The notes beneath the pieces were generated by a model. That model was not told where the DNA came from. It worked only from the letters and a program-made list of their open reading frames with translations, and did no database searches. Below are positions 1 through 5,274 of a DNA stretch of 5,274 bases, piece by piece; the stretch's first letter is position 1; the number at the start of each line of letters is the position of its first letter. Location: contig JALNVT010000175.1 in the NCBI GenBank assembly GCA_023231265.1, forward strand, positions 1 through 5,274, in the 5' to 3' direction. Origin of the DNA: Sphaerochaetaceae bacterium. GTDB taxonomy: Bacteria > Spirochaetota > Spirochaetia > Sphaerochaetales > Sphaerochaetaceae. A program made the translations under genes and the position numbers.

Positions 1-1083
1 CAATTTTATTGCAAGTGGATTCATCTTTTTCAGTCTTTGATAAGGTGTTTTCAGCAGAGCGTTTGAATTCTTCAGATAGGCATGAGCTTCATCACTCAGA
101 ATGTCAAAGTTGAACCCCTCTGGATCTGATCTATAATCAATAAATACCTTTCGATTCTTACTCAGCTCCTCATGAATGAGGATGTCTATATAAGAAGATC
201 CATCAATTTTTCTGCTATCAAACGGCCACTGATATCCCTTCAAGAACACTCTGCTGTATATATCAGACTTAGAGAGGCCACTGTCGAGCAGAAACTCCCT
301 TTCAAAGCCCTCCCTGTCTATTGAAACATAACGAGGTATGACCTGCTGATAGGTTCCAGATAGGTTCCATCTGAACTGAGTAGATGCAATCCCATACTGA
401 AAATGCTGTAGATTTACAGCTCTGGCTCCGGCATTTATTGCCAAAGAACTCATTCCTCTCTGACTTTCTGGATAGACACTGTTCTTATATATTGCTGAAG
501 GACCACCGGTTGCAAGAATCACATATTTTGCCTTTATGAACACCGGCTCATTGTTCTTTATGCATACAACACCACTCACTCTGTTGGAATCTTTCACAAT
601 CTTTACAGCTGTTAGACCATCAAGAATGCGCAGGTTCTTTCTCTCAATGCTCTCAAGAAGTCTCTCCCACATCTGCCGGCTTGTAAGAGGACCGGCACTT
701 GTTGCACGGCAGCCCTCATCATGGTCTGTTTGATAGCCCACAAACTCACCATACCTGTTCTTAGGAAATTCAACACCTAGCTCTGCAAGTTTCAAAAAAG
801 ATCTCACACTGTTTGCAGCCTCACAGTAGGATACCTCATCATCAACCTCTCCACCAGCTGATAGAGTTCTTGCCATATCCTCAACACTGTCTCTGTTTCT
901 TCCTGAAATAGAGAGCTTGTAATAGGTCTGCTTATCAGAGCCTGTATTTCTGCTTGTTCCTTTATAGAGTCCCTCGGTAACAAGAGCCACATCACTCTCT
1001 CCCAATTGAGAGAGTGTATCAAGGGCATTGAGTCCTGCACAGCCAGATCCAACAACTATTGTTTTATATTCAAGTCTTTTCAT
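1..1083 (-). CDS. FAD-binding fumarate-reductase-like oxidoreductase (3' end cut off by window edge)
   Basis: The minus frame is open from the ATG at 1083-1081 to the left edge, giving 361 residues without a stop, so the C-terminus is missing. The N-terminus carries a Rossmann FAD-binding signature (VVGSGCAG, residues 10-17, with G12, G14 and G17). A second FAD-contact motif, ILATGG, lies at 189-194. This layout is that of the FAD_binding_2 / fumarate reductase-succinate dehydrogenase flavoprotein superfamily, which includes L-aspartate oxidase and urocanate reductase. Where classical members have the substrate-binding QFHPT stretch, this protein reads HFQYGIAST (227-235), followed by RWNLSGTYQQVIPRY (238-252). 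A fumarate or succinate substrate is therefore doubtful. There is no signal peptide, heme motif or membrane segment in the visible part, so it is probably cytoplasmic. It is the third gene of the operon and starts 3 nt after the SDR stop. A weak AAGG lies about 10 nt upstream of the ATG. Family assignment is firm; substrate unknown. Confidence 0.88.
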   Translation of the reverse strand, partial: MKRLEYKTIVVGSGCAGLNALDTLSQLGESDVALVTEGLYKGTSRNTGSDKQTYYKLSISGRNRDSVEDMARTLSAGGEVDDEVSYCEAANSVRSFLKLAELGVEFPKNRYGEFVGYQTDHDEGCRATSAGPLTSRQMWERLLESIERKNLRILDGLTAVKIVKDSNRVSGVVCIKNNEPVFIKAKYVILATGGPSAIYKNSVYPESQRGMSSLAINAGARAVNLQHFQYGIASTQFRWNLSGTYQQVIPRYVSIDREGFEREFLLDSGLSKSDIYSRVFLKGYQWPFDSRKIDGSSYIDILIHEELSKNRKVFIDYRSDPEGFNFDILSDEAHAYLKNSNALLKTPYQRLKKMNPLAIKL

Positions 1084-1086
1084 CAA

Positions 1087-1857
1087 TCACAACCTTGAGA
1101 GGTGAAGCCCACCGTCAACATCTATGTAATTGCCAGTTGAAAAACTCATCCTCTCATCAACTAGAAGAGACACTGCATTTGCAACATCTTCAACTTCCCC
1201 CCATCTTTCAATAGGAAAGACACCCTCATCAATCATATCATCATATTTCTTTTTCACAGAGCATGTCATATCAGTCTTTATCACACCAGGTCTCACCTCG
1301 TGAACAAGAATGTTCTCTTCTGCAAGTCTCAATGCAAAAAGTTTGCTCATCATTGTCTCTCCTGCTTTTGACATGCAGTACTCACCTCTGTTCAACGACA
1401 GTCTGTCTGAAGAGCATGATGTGATATTTACTATTGTTGCTTTTTCACCTTCTGTCTTGTTCTTGATCATTGATTTTGCAACAAGTTGAGATAGAAACAT
1501 TGGAGCTTTTAAATTTACATCCATCACCTCATTGAAAGAGCTCTCACTCATGTCCAAAAGATCAACTCTCTCTTTTGGAGCTATGCCTGCATTGTTGACA
1601 AGGATGCTGATCTTATTGAAGACTTTCTCTGAAAGCTCAACAAGTCTAACTCTGTCCTGTGCCTTTGAAACATCACATTGAACGTAGAGATACTCAAAAT
1701 TGTTGTCTTTGAAATACTGCAGAGATCTCTCATTTGATATCTCAGTACCACGTGCTGTTATAACAACAGGATAACCATCCAAAGCCAACTGTTTTGCAAT
1801 TGCCAATCCAATACCACGACTGCTTCCCGTGATTATAGCACAACCTTTTCTCTCCAT
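1087..1857 (-). CDS. SDR-family NAD(P)-dependent oxidoreductase
   Basis: This is a classical short-chain dehydrogenase/reductase of 256 residues, the usual length. The cofactor-binding TGSSRGIG is at residues 10-17, NNAG at 88-91, and the structural Asn at 115 (DVNLKAP). The catalytic Ser147, Tyr160 and Lys164 (YCMSK) have the FabG-like spacing of 13 residues from Ser to Tyr. A C-terminal DVDGG at 247-250 is also typical. R14 and the residues after the second beta strand (ITARG) hint at NADP(H), but this is not decisive. The frame is open further upstream (to 1938), but those codons lie inside the preceding gene. The chosen ATG at 1857 starts directly before the TGxxxGIG fold and is preceded by a purine-rich GAGAGAGGG Shine-Dalgarno. 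It begins 1 nt after the stop of the OYE gene, indicating an operon with coupled translation. It resembles proteins annotated as 3-oxoacyl-ACP reductase, but the context of two flavoproteins argues for a catabolic or accessory alcohol/ketone interconversion rather than fatty-acid synthesis. Confidence 0.92.
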   Translation of the reverse strand: MERKGCAIITGSSRGIGLAIAKQLALDGYPVVITARGTEISNERSLQYFKDNNFEYLYVQCDVSKAQDRVRLVELSEKVFNKISILVNNAGIAPKERVDLLDMSESSFNEVMDVNLKAPMFLSQLVAKSMIKNKTEGEKATIVNITSCSSDRLSLNRGEYCMSKAGETMMSKLFALRLAEENILVHEVRPGVIKTDMTCSVKKKYDDMIDEGVFPIERWGEVEDVANAVSLLVDERMSFSTGNYIDVDGGLHLSRL

Positions 1858-1858
1858 C

Positions 1859-3214
1859 TTACTTTCCCTCTCTCTCAATTCTCTCTTTGGTGTACTGCTT
1901 TGCAAGTGGACCATAGATCTCATTATCACGTACAACACAACCTGTCATTCCATGATCTCTCATGATCTGGGTGCACTTGCTGCATGATATGCAGCATTTC
2001 TTGGGCTCCATGAATCCATTGTTGAAGATATCTGATGGAGCGTCAGGATAAGCAAAGGCACATCTTCCAAGACCAATCATCTTGCATCTGTTTTCATTGA
2101 GATTGGCAGCTCCTACATTTGCAAGATACTGTCTCAAATAAGTATAACCATTTCCTATAACAGGAACATCTTTTGCTGCTTTTTGAATTAACTCGGTGAA
2201 CTTGAACAATCTATCGATTGAGACAAGCTGATCCTCTTCTGGTTCAGGGATACCCAAAGACGATGTATCAAAGGGGCGTGTGACCTGAGGATAGATGTAA
2301 TAAGGATTTCCTGCACTGTTTGATAAAATATCACATCCTCGTGAGACCAATCCTTTGACAAGCTCAATTGGCTCCTCTTCATCAAATTCCCACATATTTT
2401 CATGAGAGCTGCCAAAGCCATAGGGATATGGATGAGCATCAAAAACATTGAATCGTGATGCTATTATAAAATCATCACCACATTCCTTTCTGATTGCCTC
2501 TATTATGTTGAAGTACAGACGGGTTCTGTTTTCAAAACTCCCGCCATATCTCCCACTTCTTGTGTGGGATGCAAGAAGTTCAGATAAAAGGTATCTATGA
2601 CATGCTTTTACATCAACTCCATCATAGCCAGCTTCTTTTGCAAGTACTGCAGAGTGAACATATTTTTCAACAAGTGAATCAAGATATTCATCACTTACAA
2701 CACAGCTATCATCAATCACACCTGTTATTGGATCTAAAATTGGGTCTCTTTGAGGAACCAGAGGTGCAGCACTATGCCCCACTGGTCTTGAATATCTTCC
2801 AGAGTGAGTCAGCTGAGTTATGATCAAAGGAGAGTATCCATTCTTCTTCATTCCATATCTTTTTGTATCAGATACAAGAGTTCTGAAGCTCTTCAAGTTC
2901 TCATCAGATATCATCATCTGTCTCTCGTTTGCCTTTCCTTCAAAAGTGACAGCATTAGCTTCCCCCCAGATGAAACCAGCTCCACCTTCAGCAAATCTTC
3001 TGTATCTTCTTTCAACAAGTTCAGATGGTGAACCATCAAGATTGCTATCACAGCCTTCCATAGGAAGTATTGCCATTGAGTTGTTTGATTTATATCTGTT
3101 GATCTTCACCTCTCTCTTCAGTGAAGAGAGGTCCTCTGAATACGGAATGTTTACGTGTGCATCAAGGATGGCCTCTTTCAACTGCTCTGGGGTTTTGTAG
3201 TGGAACTTATTCAT
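1859..3214 (-). CDS. NADH:flavin oxidoreductase, Old Yellow Enzyme family, with C-terminal Fe-S cysteine cluster
   Basis: This 451-residue protein is first in the operon. A ~45-residue N-terminal extension precedes an OYE-type TIM barrel. Visible barrel motifs are the start of strand 1 with SMAILPMEG (46-54), RRYRRFAEGGAGFIWGEA (69-86), QLTHSGR (134-140), KACHRYLLSELL (203-214), then RSGRYGGSFENRTR (219-232), and GNGY near 354-357. The KACHRYL version replaces the more usual HGAHGYL and marks a distinct subfamily. The C-terminus has Cys408, Cys411, Cys414 and Cys426 (C-x2-C-x2-C-x11-C), plus an extra adjacent Cys407. This matches the [4Fe-4S] site of trimethylamine dehydrogenase and 2,4-dienoyl-CoA reductase. 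Unlike those enzymes it ends 25 residues later and lacks the FAD/NAD(P) domains. FMN and a cluster are inferred. The likely reaction is reduction or formation of an activated C=C bond. The start ATG is supported by an AGAGGT ribosome-binding site. The bile-acid enzymes BaiCD/BaiH are relatives at superfamily level only; no substrate can be assigned. Confidence 0.92.
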   Translation of the reverse strand: MNKFHYKTPEQLKEAILDAHVNIPYSEDLSSLKREVKINRYKSNNSMAILPMEGCDSNLDGSPSELVERRYRRFAEGGAGFIWGEANAVTFEGKANERQMMISDENLKSFRTLVSDTKRYGMKKNGYSPLIITQLTHSGRYSRPVGHSAAPLVPQRDPILDPITGVIDDSCVVSDEYLDSLVEKYVHSAVLAKEAGYDGVDVKACHRYLLSELLASHTRSGRYGGSFENRTRLYFNIIEAIRKECGDDFIIASRFNVFDAHPYPYGFGSSHENMWEFDEEEPIELVKGLVSRGCDILSNSAGNPYYIYPQVTRPFDTSSLGIPEPEEDQLVSIDRLFKFTELIQKAAKDVPVIGNGYTYLRQYLANVGAANLNENRCKMIGLGRCAFAYPDAPSDIFNNGFMEPKKCCISCSKCTQIMRDHGMTGCVVRDNEIYGPLAKQYTKERIEREGK

Positions 3215-3220
3215 TATATT

Positions 3221-3230
3221 TACCTCTTTA
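3221..3230 (-). promoter_or_regulatory. Shine-Dalgarno site of the OYE gene
   Basis: On the minus strand this reads TAAAGAGGTA, ending 6 nt before the ATG at 3214. It is a good match to the anti-SD complement, with normal spacing, and supports the chosen start of the operon's first gene. Confidence 0.7.
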
Positions 3231-3240
3231 TTTATATTGC

Positions 3241-3270
3241 GATATAACAGTAGAATAGATTCTTCACCAA
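3241..3270 (-). promoter_or_regulatory. Possible promoter for the oxidoreductase operon
   Basis: On the minus strand a -35-like TTGGTG (3270-3265) is followed after 18 nt by TATATC (3246-3241). TATATC is preceded by TGT, an extended -10 pattern. Transcription would start roughly 3230-3235, giving a short leader that keeps the Shine-Dalgarno site. The -10 match is only 4 of 6, as expected if an activator is needed. The AGAAT/ATTCT inverted repeat (3252-3263) falls inside the spacer. This is a motif match by eye only. Confidence 0.3.
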
Positions 3271-3283
3271 TAATATATACATG

Positions 3284-3307
3284 TTAACTTAAAAATAGTA
3301 TTAACTT
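3284..3307. repeat. TTAACTT direct repeat, candidate regulator binding sites
   Basis: TTAACTT occurs at 3284-3290 and again at 3301-3307, a 17-bp period. AraC-family proteins carry two helix-turn-helix motifs and often bind directly repeated half-sites. The repeat lies about 70-95 bp upstream of the operon's start codon and 35-58 bp upstream of the regulator's own start. It could thus serve activation of one and autoregulation of the other. The sequence is AT-rich, so a chance repeat is possible. Confidence 0.3.
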
Positions 3308-3341
3308 GCTATTTTACGGGTAATATGCTTACATTAATAGT

Positions 3342-4166
3342 ATGGAAACAGAAATAGATGTAATCAAAAAAATTGGGCCCAATAAAGATGCACAGAGCAT
3401 GCACTTCCATTATACATGTGAGATGATCTTTGTTGAGAGAGGATTTCTTGTCATGAGTGTTGATGGAGTATCATGCATGGTAAAAGAAGGAGACCTTCTT
3501 ATAATAAGCAATCTTGAGACACACACTCTCGACAGTGTGAGCTTTGATTGCACTCGTTATATATTCAGATTCTCCACTGCATTTTTATTTGAAATGGTGA
3601 AAGATCCCTCCTTGATAATTATATTCAACAGATCAAGCAGCTTGAGCATACCACTCTTTGAAATAGATGAAAAAAATATATCCACAATCAAACAGCTGTT
3701 CTCCCTCCTTATGATTGAATTCAACATGAAGGATGATTTCTATGATACACGATGTGGTGTTCTGCTATCTGCCATTCTTATTGCTCTTTTCAGAATGAAT
3801 TCCAATATATTTGTCGAGAACAGAAATCCAATGCTGACAAAGATATATGAAATCCAGAAATATCTGAATCAAAATTACATGAAAAATACCACACTTGATG
3901 AAATATCTTCCACGTATTCCATCAGCATATCTCATCTGGAGCACAGCTTCAGAAAGGTCACAGGACTGAGCATAAAGCGCTACATTCTATTGACCCGTAT
4001 TTCAAATGCAAAGAAGAGGCTCTGCAGCAGTGATGATTCAATATCTCAGATATCTGAAAAGACAGGATTCTACGACAGCAATTATTTCATAAAGCAATTC
4101 AAGAAAGTTGAGAACATAACACCTCTTCAGTACCGAAAGAAGTTCTTTCAATCCAATCCTTATTAA
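3342..4166 (+). CDS. AraC/XylS-family transcriptional regulator
   Basis: This 274-residue protein has the usual length and order of a one-component AraC-type regulator. The N-terminal cupin-like effector domain covers about residues 18-100: HFHYTCE at 21-27 is the typical start, with VKEGDLLIIS (47-56) and THTL (60-63) forming the later barrel turns. The C-terminal AraC DNA-binding domain covers about 166-268. Its first helix-turn-helix is near 184-206 (TLDEISSTYSISISHLEHSF) and the second near 232-254. The family signature GFYDSNYFIKQFKK is at 242-255, followed by TPLQYRK at 260-266. It reads divergently from the oxidoreductase operon across 127 bp and is the likely local controller, probably responding to the substrate of those enzymes. 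The ATG at 3342 is the first possible start before the cupin. No Shine-Dalgarno sequence precedes it, only ATTAATAGT. Its 3' end converges with the ROK gene at a distance of 8 bp. Family is certain; effector and target are inferred. Confidence 0.93.
   Translation: METEIDVIKKIGPNKDAQSMHFHYTCEMIFVERGFLVMSVDGVSCMVKEGDLLIISNLETHTLDSVSFDCTRYIFRFSTAFLFEMVKDPSLIIIFNRSSSLSIPLFEIDEKNISTIKQLFSLLMIEFNMKDDFYDTRCGVLLSAILIALFRMNSNIFVENRNPMLTKIYEIQKYLNQNYMKNTTLDEISSTYSISISHLEHSFRKVTGLSIKRYILLTRISNAKKRLCSSDDSISQISEKTGFYDSNYFIKQFKKVENITPLQYRKKFFQSNPY
4135..4149. repeat. 15-bp perfect inverted repeat at the 3' end of the AraC-family gene
   Basis: GAAAGAAGTTCTTTC is a perfect palindrome around a central G. As RNA it could form a 6-bp stem with a 3-nt loop. 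It lies inside the last codons of the regulator and no T-run follows, so it is not a convincing intrinsic terminator. It is A/T-heavy and may simply reflect the encoded Lys-Lys-Phe-Phe sequence. Confidence 0.3.
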
Positions 4167-4174
4167 GAATGTAT

Positions 4175-5008
4175 CTATTTCTTCAGAATCTCTTTGAACA
4201 GTGGAGATTCAAATCTATGATTGCTCAGCATTGATTGATTTGTCTGAGGAAGTTCAAATAAGAAATCAAGCATGTAGTAACTTGCCCCAATAGCTATATC
4301 AAGCTCACTCTCAGAGAGGAAGGTGAAACACATGTTCTTCTCAACATCATCTCTGCTTGCCTTATGAAAATCTTTCATGAGAATCTCTATCATGGTGTAC
4401 TTCCAAATTCTGTTGTCTCCTCCAAGATAGATGGTTCTTGGATTCAAAAGAGCATTGGTGAAGAGAAGCTTATCAAGATAATTGTCCAAAAATGAGTGCA
4501 ATTTGGATGGATCCTCCACCATATTTTGAAGCTGCTCATTTGAGCATTCAAGCTGTCTGTTCTGCTTTCCTTCCTGATACATAAAATTGGAGAACTCTCC
4601 AGATTTTGAATTCCAACCTTTGTTTATCTTCCCATGAGCTATGATACCTATACCAACTCCCAGCTGAGGAGCATCCTCACAGATACTGTCTGCATCATAC
4701 AATCTTGCAAGAGAGTACACAAAACTATCATTTTTGTATTTTATATATCTGTAGGCTGCACAGTTTGCATCATTCTCAATGAAGATGGCATAATCTCTTT
4801 TGAACAGACAGTCTCCAACATCTAGATTTGAAATACCATGAGTAAGACTCTTGATTATGGTCCTCTCATCCTCACCTATTATTGCAGCCACACTTATGCA
4901 TCCACCATATAGTTTTGTATTGGCACATTTCGTTTCAATCAAGGAGAGAACATAATTGATGCACTGGAGGAATCTCTCATCACTGCCTCTTTTGGCAGTT
5001 ATTATCAC
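4175..5008 (-). CDS. ROK-family (NagC/XylR-like) protein, 5'-truncated, probably a pseudogene
   Basis: The open frame of 277 codons starts at GTG 5008 and covers most of a ROK actin-like ATPase fold. Recognisable elements are ENDANCAA (78-85, the family's NDAN motif with Asp80), the glycine-rich GVGIGIIAHGKINKGWNSKSGE (117-138, read as two adjoining motifs GVGIGII and GKINKG...GE), and NPRTIYLGGD (189-198). The cysteine zinc motif usual after the GE position (CxCGxxGC) is absent; only QLECSNEQL is seen. ROK proteins are either sugar kinases or, with an N-terminal winged helix, sugar-responsive repressors. This one lacks the helix-turn-helix. The GTG has no clear Shine-Dalgarno and lies inside the fold: the first beta hairpin is encoded in frame upstream (5009-5116) but cannot be reached from any ATG, GTG or TTG. 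The gene is therefore most likely the remnant of a repressor. A shortened but expressed protein is the alternative. It converges with the AraC-family gene, and no terminator is evident in the 8-bp gap. Confidence 0.7.
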   Translation of the reverse strand: MIITAKRGSDERFLQCINYVLSLIETKCANTKLYGGCISVAAIIGEDERTIIKSLTHGISNLDVGDCLFKRDYAIFIENDANCAAYRYIKYKNDSFVYSLARLYDADSICEDAPQLGVGIGIIAHGKINKGWNSKSGEFSNFMYQEGKQNRQLECSNEQLQNMVEDPSKLHSFLDNYLDKLLFTNALLNPRTIYLGGDNRIWKYTMIEILMKDFHKASRDDVEKNMCFTFLSESELDIAIGASYYMLDFLFELPQTNQSMLSNHRFESPLFKEILKK

Positions 5009-5116
5009 ATCATCAAAATCTTCTTTTATTACAAGGTACTCACTTCTATCTATGTAGCAGATGTTTATGATGAATCTATCAACAAGAAGATCAACTCCAA
5101 TACTCTGGTACCTGTT
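5009..5116 (-). pseudogene. In-frame upstream remnant of the ROK gene (first beta strands of the fold)
   Basis: Reading on from the GTG at 5008 without a frame change gives 36 more codons, containing YQSIGVDLLVDRF (encoded by 5110-5072) and then IINICYIDRSEYLV. This is the N-terminal strand-turn-strand of a ROK domain, where family members read IGIDLG followed by a second strand and an acidic turn. The frame then ends at TAA (5119-5117), with TGA next to it (5122-5120). None of the 36 codons is ATG, GTG or TTG. Upstream minus frames up to the right edge contain stops and no helix-turn-helix or linker. The sequence thus shows a ROK gene that lost its 5' part, not a simple single-base frameshift. 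Confidence 0.6.
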
Positions 5117-5124
5117 TTATCAGG
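5111..5124. repeat. Small inverted repeat at the presumed breakpoint
   Basis: CCTG and CAGG arms of 4 bp flank TTTTAT. It overlaps a GGTACC palindrome at 5107-5112 and sits exactly where recognisable ROK sequence ends and the in-frame stops occur. It is short enough to be chance and is listed because of its position. Confidence 0.25.
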
Positions 5125-5272
5125 AAAGCTAGATGCAGACACACAGAAGACTTATGTCTGTCTTGTTGGAGCAAGAAGGAACAAGGATTCTATTGTGGAA
5201 CTTCCTGATGTAAGGTGGAACGAATCTGCATTCACAATAACAATGAACAGAAAAGTTTTGAAGCTCAATTGA
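5114..5272 (+). pseudogene. C-terminal remnant of an unrecognised plus-strand gene
   Basis: Plus-strand codons from about 5114 to the TGA at 5270-5272 give 52 protein-like residues: a hydrophobic KTYVCLVGARRNKD segment, then VELPDVRWNESAF and a basic tail MNRKVLKLN. This is the longest open frame across the right end. The base composition resembles the coding parts of the window rather than the AT-rich spacer, and all three minus frames are interrupted. The frame stays open leftwards to a stop near 4910, but that part is antisense to the ROK sequence. It contains no ATG, GTG or TTG; the first such codon is the GTG near 5198. If genuine, this is the tail of a gene that lost its start at the same point where the ROK gene lost its 5' end. 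I do not recognise the family. Non-coding sequence is the alternative. Confidence 0.35.
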
Positions 5273-5274
5273 CA

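Larger units (their letters stand above)
3215..3341. promoter_or_regulatory. Divergent intergenic control region between the oxidoreductase operon and the AraC-family gene
   Basis: These 127 bp separate the two divergently read start codons and are clearly more AT-rich than the flanking genes. This is the only intergenic space of any size in the window, so promoters for both the operon and the regulator should lie here. It holds two TTAACTT direct repeats, a 7-bp inverted repeat (AAAATAG at 3292-3298 with CTATTTT at 3309-3315) and a smaller one (AGAAT at 3252-3256 with ATTCT at 3259-3263). AraC-family regulators commonly control a divergent neighbour from such a region. No riboswitch-like fold or small gene is evident. 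Confidence 0.75.

Noticed and set aside
1858..1938. Longer N-terminus for the SDR starting inside the OYE gene
   Set aside because: The extra 27 residues are unlike any SDR N-terminus and overlap the OYE coding end. The ATG at 1857 has a Shine-Dalgarno and sits at the normal distance from TGxxxGIG.
2560..3200. Open plus-strand frames opposite the OYE gene
   Set aside because: They are antisense to a strongly supported coding sequence, have low-complexity or unfamiliar translations, and show no ribosome-binding sites.
1..3214. Bile-acid 7-dehydroxylation (bai) operon
   Set aside because: OYE and SDR enzymes are shared at superfamily level, but there is no CoA ligase, CoA transferase, dehydratase or transporter in view. 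The OYE lacks the C-terminal domains of BaiCD/BaiH, and the flavoprotein belongs to another family.
4165..4183. AAGAA...TTCTT as a bidirectional terminator
   Set aside because: The stem is only 5 bp of A/T-rich sequence with a 9-nt loop, too weak for an intrinsic terminator.
5107..5112. GGTACC palindrome at the junction as a cloning-site scar
   Set aside because: A 6-bp palindrome is common by chance, and there is no vector, linker or adapter sequence beside it. It is kept only as a positional note.
4911..5113. Plus-strand frame opposite the ROK gene as a full gene leading into the right-end tail
   Set aside because: The frame has no ATG, GTG or TTG here, and the minus strand encodes convincing ROK motifs over the same bases. 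Its openness follows from aligned codon registers.
5117..5274. Single frameshift hiding the ROK helix-turn-helix domain
   Set aside because: All three minus frames from 5274 down to 5117 were read. Each has a stop or gives sequence without any winged-helix or ROK linker pattern, so a simple frameshift does not restore the domain.
1..5274. CRISPR array, tRNA or rRNA genes, insertion sequence
   Set aside because: No regularly spaced repeats, cloverleaf-like segments, rRNA-like stretches, transposase motifs or long terminal inverted repeats were seen.

Overview
The window is a stretch of roughly 40% G+C bacterial DNA (judged by eye). Codon use favours AGA, GGA and ATA, and the genes are tightly packed. 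The genes encode NAD(P)H- and flavin-linked reductases of types common in anaerobic or gut-associated bacteria. A spirochaete or a low-G+C Firmicute would fit, but nothing here fixes the phylum: there is no rRNA, tRNA or marker gene.

Positions 1-3214 (minus strand) hold an apparent three-gene operon, read right to left. First is an Old Yellow Enzyme-type NADH:flavin oxidoreductase with a C-terminal Fe-S cysteine cluster (1859-3214). Next is a short-chain dehydrogenase/reductase (1087-1857). Last is a fumarate-reductase-like FAD-binding protein that runs off the left edge (1-1083). The gaps are 1 and 3 nt, so translation is probably coupled. Positions 3215-3341 are an AT-rich divergent regulatory region with a 7-bp direct repeat and two small inverted repeats. 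An AraC/XylS-family regulator (3342-4166, plus strand) reads away from it and is the obvious candidate controller of the operon.

Convergent to the regulator, only 8 bp away, is a ROK-family (NagC/XylR-like) protein on the minus strand (4175-5008). Its reading frame continues upstream through recognisable ROK N-terminal sequence to about 5116. There it meets two in-frame stops, and no ATG, GTG or TTG is available to include that part. The DNA-binding domain expected in front of it is not found in any minus frame up to the right edge. Instead, the last ~155 bases look like the C-terminal end of an unrelated plus-strand gene that has also lost its start. The right end therefore looks like a rearrangement (or assembly) junction near 5105-5122, with a broken gene on each side.

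Functional reading (inference): the operon encodes a small cytoplasmic redox pathway that interconverts a hydroxyl/keto group (SDR) and reduces or forms C=C bonds (the two flavoproteins) on a small molecule, perhaps an alicyclic or unsaturated acid. It would be switched on by an effector sensed by the AraC protein. The substrate cannot be named from the sequence.
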